Below, one piece after another: positions 59,801 through 64,000 of a DNA stretch of 64,000 nucleotides. The notes beneath the pieces were generated by a model. That model did not search any database and was not told the origin of the DNA. It saw nothing but the letters and a program-made list of their open reading frames with translations. This DNA comes from Branchiostoma belcheri. Its lineage: Eukaryota > Chordata > Leptocardii > Amphioxiformes > Branchiostomatidae. The translations under genes and the position numbers were made by a program. Numbering within the stretch: the first letter of the stretch is position 1; every line of letters begins with the position of its first letter. The stretch covers positions 1,643,318-1,707,317 of the forward strand of contig NW_017802379.1 in the NCBI RefSeq assembly GCF_001625305.1, written 5' to 3'.

Positions 59801-62800
59801 GACAATGCAGATGAGGTGAAAGGCACTTTGGTATCATTGGGCAGTGTGAGAAATTTGGGTCCAGGATTTCTTATTGGGTTAGTATTACTGGGCAGTGTAT
59901 TTGCTGTAGAGCCTGAATGATTTGTTTGATCTGAATTCCTTCCTGCATTGCCAGATGAAGTAGATTTTGATTCTGTAGATGAGGTAAATGGGGCTTGGGC
60001 ATCATTGGGCAGTGTGGACAATGTTGAACCTACAGGACTTGTTGTTGGGTCTGGATTGCTTTTTGTGTTGCCAAATGAGGCTTGTTTAAGATCCCCATAC
60101 CCTGTGAGCTCTGGCTGGCCTAAATTGTTAACCTTTCTAGTACTTTCCAAATCTAACTTAGAGACCGATTTTGGCTGGTACTTAGGGATGCGCGTGAAAC
60201 CCATCCTGGTACATGGCATACGGAATAGAGATGCTGTGTATCTACAGTTAGCTTCTGGCATTCTAGTCTCTTTCAGGATGAGAAGAAGGAAAACCAGCAT
60301 GTGCCGCAGATTTCTTCCCATGTTCTCCTGGCACCTGAACAAAGCAAGAAGCCCCTCTATAGACGTCAGAGTATTTGGAACTGATCCAAATGGGCAGTTC
60401 ATGTGTTCATGCAAGAAGAATCTCACACTTCGCTGTTGCCGTTCTGCTTGTAAAATAGCCAGCTTCAGTTTTGGATTAACGATACACTAAGTTACATGAT
60501 TATGTTGATTGTCTGAAGCTGGCCATTTGAATATTTACACAGAGGTTGTTTACTCTTATTCCCTTTTACTGATATTAACATTATTTGTAATGGACTATTT
60601 ACAAATCCTTACCTGAAAACACTTAGTTTAGGAAAACATTGTCCGGTTATTTTTACTTCACTGTTGGACATATAGCTTGACATTCATAAAAAAAAACTAT
60701 AATCTTTTATGTAATGCCAATGTCATCATTGATGAAGCTGTGTTGTGTTTTGGTGTCGATCTGAGGGTTGTACAAGGGATTGAATACAGTCAGATGAAAG
60801 TTTTTTTCCTAGCCCTCCCATGTTTTTCATCTTGAAGTCTTGCTACGTTTTTGCTAGAAAATGTTGAAGGCAATAAACTGGTATAATTCAAGCAACATAC
60901 CATAACATATTTATTGAAACTTACCTCTTGTTCTTATCAGAATATCTTCAGTTGTCCCTTTCTGTCCTGCTTGTTGCTGTTGTGTTTACAGAATATGTGC
61001 GCCGTGCCGGTAGCAGCTCCGAAGTAGCGTGTGAAGAACAGTCTTGGATCCGTCCAACTTATGTTGTTGCATAATTGTCTGGGTCTGGCTATTAGAATAT
61101 TAAATATATAATATAAATAGTAAATATCTATGATAATGAGATATAGATGAGGTATACTCATGATATTTTCCAGGCTTTATTTGGTATTACTAAGCTAAAC
61201 AATGTTCTGAATGTAGATTTAAAGAATTTGACAAAAACACAATAAATACATTGAGTCATTGTACATTAACTGTTAAGGTGGGAAGCTGTGCTTTAAAATG
61301 TACTGAGTCACATCATCAAATGGTGAATAAGCCTATTGGCTGATCACATTTCTGGAATTACATCACACTAACATATACCTATTCATTATTTAACCTATGT
61401 ACAAATGTCATATGGTTGTGTTGATTGTCTACTGCCAGCTTTTTCATTTTTGCATTTTCAGCTTTTGCTTTAAGCTTTTTTTTGTCCAGGAAGAAATCAA
61501 ATCTTTGAGTGAGCAAGTCTGTGACTAGACAAAAAATGTTATCAGTGATACACTTGTCTGAATGAGTTCATATCCAGATATCAACTGAGAATACTGCAGA
61601 GATGTAACAAAATTGAATATTAAGGTTACAAGGAAAACAGAACATTTAGCTATTGACCAAGCTATTTGGTGACACTATCATTATAGATAAATTAAATGTT
61701 CTTTTGCTTTCATCATCACATCTGTATGGTTTTACTTGATAGCCACATAGCTATCAACCTATCAGCCATTAAAGAAAAACTTTTGCTTTTTATGTTACAG
61801 AATGGGTTGCAATATTGACTTTTATCTAGAAATCCAATAACACAAGACATTATAGATGTCTGTGTATGTGAGATATCCCAATGGGAGATTTTATGTGTCA
61901 TAGCATGGTACCTTTGGTTAACATTATGGTGTTAGGCAAAGACATTATGGACAGACAGAAAACATTCAGGGTCCCCATATGCACACCATAACCTTTATTA
62001 CTTTATCCCAATGCAGTTAAGTATTTTTTAGGTTGTCTGTCTGTGTGTGTGTCTGTTAATGTGTGTTTCTGCAATTCCCAATATGCATGATGCAGCTTTG
62101 CCATACATACTCATTACTGCTATTTTTCTTTGTTAAACTCGAAGCCATCTTAGATTGCCATGTTTTTGTTTATGAATTGATACCATACTTAGGTAAATGC
62201 ATATATGTAATCATATAATGCATGTTGCATCAACAACCATAGAATAGAGCACATTTGTATTTTATGGATGTGTCTTTGCTTCAGCCCCTAGTACAAATCA
62301 ATAAATACAGATTTGATAACGTCAACTTGTTACAATTGATGGTACCATTGGTGACTCTATTTTACAAGGTTGGCTACACTGAAATGCTATACCCCCTTGG
62401 CTGTCCTATACATCTGTTTCACAGCAGGGTGCTTTTGTGATAAGGGTTGTTGATTTAGAATCTGAAGATTCTGGGTTAAAGTCCCAGAGGCCTGGGCATG
62501 CTGTGCCCTTGAGAAAGGTACTTCACACCTATTTCCTCACTTGACACTCCATTTGACCTCTCCCTCTCTGGTTTGAGTTGCATTATCATTTTGTTTAATC
62601 AAGAGATTTTGTTGTTAATTTGTTTCATAGTTGACTACATTAACTGATTATTAATTTGATTTCGAACTTAAGTTACCTTATGTTACTTAATTATGTTACT
62701 TTTATAATGTCAGTGATCACTCTGATTCGAACTCAGCTTATGTTACTTAATTATGTTGATTATTTTAAATTATTCAATTTATGTTAATATTGAGTTGAAT

Positions 62801-63584
62801 TCTGTACATTTCTGTTGTTATAATTTCTAATTTTATGTGGACTCCAGGAAGAATAGTGGTCAGTTGAACACTAATGGAGATCTAATAAAAACAAACAAAC
62901 AAACAAACAAATTTGTAGAAGCCTTTTTGGTATGGTGACGGGACCCTGTTCTCACCTTGTAACATCCTTGGTACTGAAAAGCCTTCCACAAGTAGTGCTG
63001 AAGTGCCTTCCAATGCATTACATGGCCTGAGATAGCTTCTAGTGCTCCCTTATATAGGAATATTGTGTGCATCTACAATACTGATAATGCATTTTGGTAA
63101 ATAAATTCAACATAGACAATCATTTATGCATGATTACATCCATGGCCATTCGTGCTTTAACAGACTCTATCTATTTATTTATTCAAATGACAACAACATA
63201 ACATGGAGCACCAGAGAGAAATTATTGATGCCATGTAATTTAACAGCCCTACACATTCTGATTAGAAGGAATAGGTATAAATTTTGAATAGCTCTGTATT
63301 ATCATTCATACCAGTACTAGTATTTCGATGGTGGACTGCTCTTTGCTGAATTTGCATTACTTTGTATGCTGAGTGATTAGAGTACAATACAGCATTGCAA
63401 TACAATAAAACTGTTACAATGCAATGTACATCACTGCAATACAGCAACAATACAGTAGGGTAAAATGGCTGCTACGTTGGTCTCAAATTTCCCCCCAATG
63501 TGTTTCAGGTGAAGCAGATAATGGAAGAGGCAGTGACCAGAAAATTTGTCCACGAAGACAGCGGACACATAATTGCTCTCTGTG
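44882..63584 (+). CDS. SGSM1/SGSM2: Small G protein signaling modulator (SGSM1/2), first two coding exons, partial
   Basis: SGSM proteins have an N-terminal RUN domain and a C-terminal TBC domain and act on RAP and RAB small G proteins. Exon 1, 44882-44932, encodes [17 protein letters not shown] and ends GAG|gtaagg in phase 0. Exon 2, 63509-63584, encodes [19 protein letters not shown] then HIIALC and ends in phase 1. The joined [24 protein letters not shown] is nearly identical to the start of human SGSM1 and SGSM2; HIIALC is the SGSM2 form. The 18,576-bp intron is the largest here and hosts an antisense gene and a LINE fragment. RUN and TBC domains lie beyond the right edge. The start codon could be upstream if the 44876 acceptor is used. 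Confidence 0.88.
45741..45836. mobile_element. 96-bp MITE with 10-bp target duplication
   Basis: Left end gcctgggtaccatctggatt and right end aatccggatggtacccaggc form inverted repeats. cagatgatat occurs directly on both sides (45731-45740 and 45837-45846). No coding capacity. In SGSM intron 1. Confidence 0.8.
48532..48660 (+). mobile_element. tRNA-derived SINE, plus-strand copy
   Basis: A box-A-like tggtttaagggtag, a consensus box B GGTTCGAATCC, then gtgtccttcattgtgaaagg and cactac, the family tail. In SGSM intron 1. Confidence 0.6.
48960..49943 (+). mobile_element. 5'-truncated non-LTR retrotransposon (CR1/L2-like) with target duplication
   Basis: An open frame runs from about 48972 to a stop at 49626-49628. 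It carries the C-terminal end of a reverse-transcriptase polyprotein: [19 protein letters not shown], then [20 protein letters not shown], and a C-terminal zinc knuckle in [20 protein letters not shown]. The polymerase domain itself is missing. A 3' UTR ends in an (AATA)n tail at 49919-49943. The 11-mer aatgtataata flanks the element at 48949-48959 and 49944-49954. The intact frame and duplication imply a recent insertion. It is not a functional gene. Confidence 0.85.
50684..51004. mobile_element. Element with GGCTCAAAAT ends and internal tandem units
   Basis: ggctcaaaat at 50684-50693 is inverted as attttgagcc at 50995-51004. Between them about three ~100-bp units recur, each with ctccaattttacctgcacta, ggtgcaggtagacatcag and (a)aata. 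Related pieces lie at 11301-11335, 26350-26425 and 54320-54405. Confidence 0.65.
53021..53392 (+). repeat. Imperfect direct repeat, about 60 bp, 300 bp apart
   Basis: 53026-53085 and 53326-53385 share acttcaagcaga, ag-ccccaaggc and gg-cttgt in the same order. The region has scattered short frames and may be a decayed element. No family was recognised. Confidence 0.5.
54320..54405 (+). repeat. Fragment of the GGCTCAAAAT-family tandem unit
   Basis: gtacatggaccagtgcaggt, then aatcagaaata and ctccaattttacctgcagta, in the order seen at 50790-50890. Confidence 0.55.
55317..55322 (-). terminator. Candidate poly(A) signal of nested gene
   Basis: AATAAA on the minus strand, 0.7 kb past the stop codon. 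It is a plausible but unproven signal. Confidence 0.2.
56005..60321 (-). CDS. Mucin-like single-pass membrane protein, nested in SGSM intron 1
   Basis: One uninterrupted minus-strand frame; the longest form starts at 60426 (1,473 codons). I prefer the Met at 60321 (1,438 residues): [20 protein letters not shown] is a signal-peptide-like start, and a splice acceptor tttgttcag lies 13 bases upstream (exon from 60334), which would remove the earlier Mets. The next ~800 residues are Ser/Thr/Pro-rich degenerate repeats, each about 35-38 residues, built on FGNTESN, TTSPxGST and [14 protein letters not shown], with Asn-X-Ser/Thr sites: a likely O-glycosylated ectodomain. A TM helix ([20 protein letters not shown], residues 943-965 of the long form) is followed by HKKRAK. 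The ~500-residue tail has four [15 protein letters not shown] repeats, [12 protein letters not shown] motifs and one Cys/His cluster ([13 protein letters not shown]). I know no named orthologue. Confidence 0.8.
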   Translation of the reverse strand: MGRNLRHMLVFLLLILKETRMPEANCRYTASLFRMPCTRMGFTRIPKYQPKSVSKLDLESTRKVNNLGQPELTGYGDLKQASFGNTKSNPDPTTSPVGSTLSTLPNDAQAPFTSSTESKSTSSGNAGRNSDQTNHSGSTANTLPSNTNPIRNPGPKFLTLPNDTKVPFTSSALSAFPSLGNTESNQDATKSPSDTTFSTLLNNTQVPFIPSSSAKPTFSSSSNTERNLGLKTSHPGSKSSTLPSNTDPTSNPSGTMFSTLPKDTQGPVTSSALSAFFSFGNKESSLNPTTRRSPSDTTFSTLPTDTQASSTSSALPLSKSSLFGNTESIQTPKTSFSTTFSTLSTDTRALSTSSALPLSKSSSLGNTESIQTPKTFPTLPIDTQDSFISSTESISSSFGNTESNQSPKTSFSTTFSTLSTQASVNSSVLPLSKSSSFGSTEINLIPTTGPIDTQASFSSSEDSISSSTAESNPNPTTSAVGPTLSAPPIFIQPSPAMLKSSSFGNTEIKPDPKTSLSDNIFSTLPIDIQAPSFPSKGTSSFGSTERNSFQTTSPTGSTSDIQAQFSSSAESPSSSFENTGGSNLNQTTSPVGTKLSTDTQAPFTSFPSRPSASTASTLPSNTDKTTPPGSKSSTLPSNTDPTSNPSGTTLSILPTDTQATFTPSAVSMSSAIGNAESNHDSTRFPVGSTAATKSVDTQSPSTPSAEITSSLNVNTESNLKPTSPEGSAFSTLPVDTQGSFTPSTVSMTSSTGNTESITGLTGFHVGSTAVDIPSPSTPSAEATSSLLGNTESNPDQTSPERAAFSTLPNDIQTSSAESTFGNTESKTDQTTLPIGSTSDTQFVDIKAFSSSAVSTPNSFGKTDRNTDMTSSLVPLPADIPQNLKVTTVMSKPESNRSHKSANSWSLPALIGIVSTPLIVIYCIIAAIITMWHKKRAKSPRNPPHITGPDISQPHYYIDVDSHLTNPPTHTHTHTGPGTSLAPPNRKAAPSEDPPRLPPSGADAGAIYAESDGSQYDIQYEMPANASPRQYTESLASPCRKAPPKEDPPRLPPFGADVESYGAQYIRPEDIQYEMPANASPRQYTKSLAPPCRKNPPKEDPPRLPPIGKDADTISVKSDGAKSMRPDDALYEMTANAGVSQHTKAKSIAHNDRKIHDRLNSPPPAHYPMTQHCHICGARWCPVHLNPANASPRQCAKSPAPPCRKSPPKDDPPQLPSSNGDAGAKYVEPNGDRYTRPGAVLPTYSGLQQPTEKRPVVPPKRRKHLSDKPKSLPPLCHDDDDCVMPNDTLCTEPKDIQYKRQAKVVPSTEKKVLAPTKRETHLRDKPKCVKANDTLLPKVVPSAEKKVLAQTKRKRHLRDKKPKSLPPPCHDDDDDDCVYVKPNDVHFVRRDVQFKMTANSHCKKPVNSHDNQRHSQPPKFKTEDLPTDSNGYLLVTIRE
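60334..61090 (-). other. Candidate 5' leader of the nested mucin-like gene
   Basis: On the minus strand a strong donor AACAAGAG|gtaagttt ends a GC-richer block (about 61090-60925). A second donor, TTTTCAG|gtaagg, is at 60613. Either could join the acceptor before 60334. This would make the gene a leader exon plus one large coding exon. Inference from splice motifs. Confidence 0.4.
62425..62560 (+). mobile_element. tRNA-derived SINE, plus-strand copy
   Basis: Degenerate box B (gggttaaagtcc) preceded by gaatctgaagattct, then gtgcccttgagaaaggtact and cacctatttcctcacttgac, the shared tail. Confidence 0.55.
62888..62911 (+). repeat. (AAAC)n microsatellite
   Basis: Five to six copies of the unit aaac, in SGSM intron 1. 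Confidence 0.9.
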
Positions 63585-64000
63585 GTGAGTTGCTTATTGA
63601 TTTAACATTCATCATTATTCATCAATGCCCGGCAATTTCAACACCAGTGGTGTGAATTCCATTGATTGCAAGATCATGGCACTTATATTTCATCATCAGC
63701 TTTTTTCTGGCCAGGACTCTGTTTTTCAAACATCTGATTCAGTAGCAAAACTTACATGGAAAGTTTTGACTTGTTTTTTTCCCCACCTACACAGCATGTA
63801 AATTGTGAAGCTGCTGTGGTGCTCAGTATAACTTGCAGGAAACTAGGTCCCACATGGCATTACACAATGGTAAAGGTTACAGACATGATACCATATCTGG
63901 TATTCAGGTTTTGTGCCGCCAAATCCTTGCTGTGCATTCCCACCCACTGTTGGATTTGCAGTCAGAAGTCAGTGTGCTATGTATAGGATTTCTAATCTTT

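Overview
The window is intron-rich animal nuclear DNA. It carries small exons with clean GT-AG junctions, proteins close to vertebrate orthologues, many short fold-back (MITE-like) repeats, tRNA-derived SINE remnants and one LINE fragment. I infer a cephalochordate such as Branchiostoma from protein similarity, compact introns and repeat style; no species marker was read directly. No rRNA, genuine tRNA, CRISPR or prokaryotic features were seen.

Layout. (1) <1-1198, minus: 5' part of a gene of unknown function with a mitochondrial-presequence-like N-terminus, running off the left edge. (2) 1199-9059: repeat-bearing, promoter-like DNA with one orphan coding-like exon at 6973. (3) 9060-19725, plus: SVOP, a 12-TM synaptic-vesicle transporter, with at least two phase-compatible alternative first exons. 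(4) 22484-23563, minus: a TMEM35-like four-TM protein. (5) 24072-25071, plus: a small MIF/D-dopachrome tautomerase protein, head to head with gene 4 across about 0.5 kb. (6) 25555-33684, plus: a thimet oligopeptidase/neurolysin M3 metallopeptidase with 17 coding exon positions. One position is duplicated as two equal-length 35-codon cassettes, 30843-30947 and 31114-31218, which look like mutually exclusive exons. (7) 35789-43258, minus: VPS33A in 16 coding exons. (8) 44882->63584, plus: first two coding exons of SGSM1/2, which run off the right edge and are separated by an 18.6-kb intron. (9) Nested antisense in that intron, 56005-60321: a 4.3-kb uninterrupted reading frame for a mucin-like single-pass membrane protein with a repetitive, proline-rich, tyrosine-containing tail.

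Roles. The genes do not form one pathway. Several concern membrane traffic and secretion: SVOP (vesicle transporter), VPS33A (HOPS/CORVET fusion), SGSM (RUN/TBC small-G-protein regulator) and possibly TMEM35 (receptor chaperone). The oligopeptidase trims short peptides. I regard this as ordinary gene adjacency.

Most notable points: the oligopeptidase cassette exons, the nested mucin-like receptor, the alternative SVOP N-termini, and several mobile-element families with visible inverted repeats or target duplications. All exon boundaries were read by eye from splice signals, codon phase and family alignment from memory; none was confirmed by transcript data.
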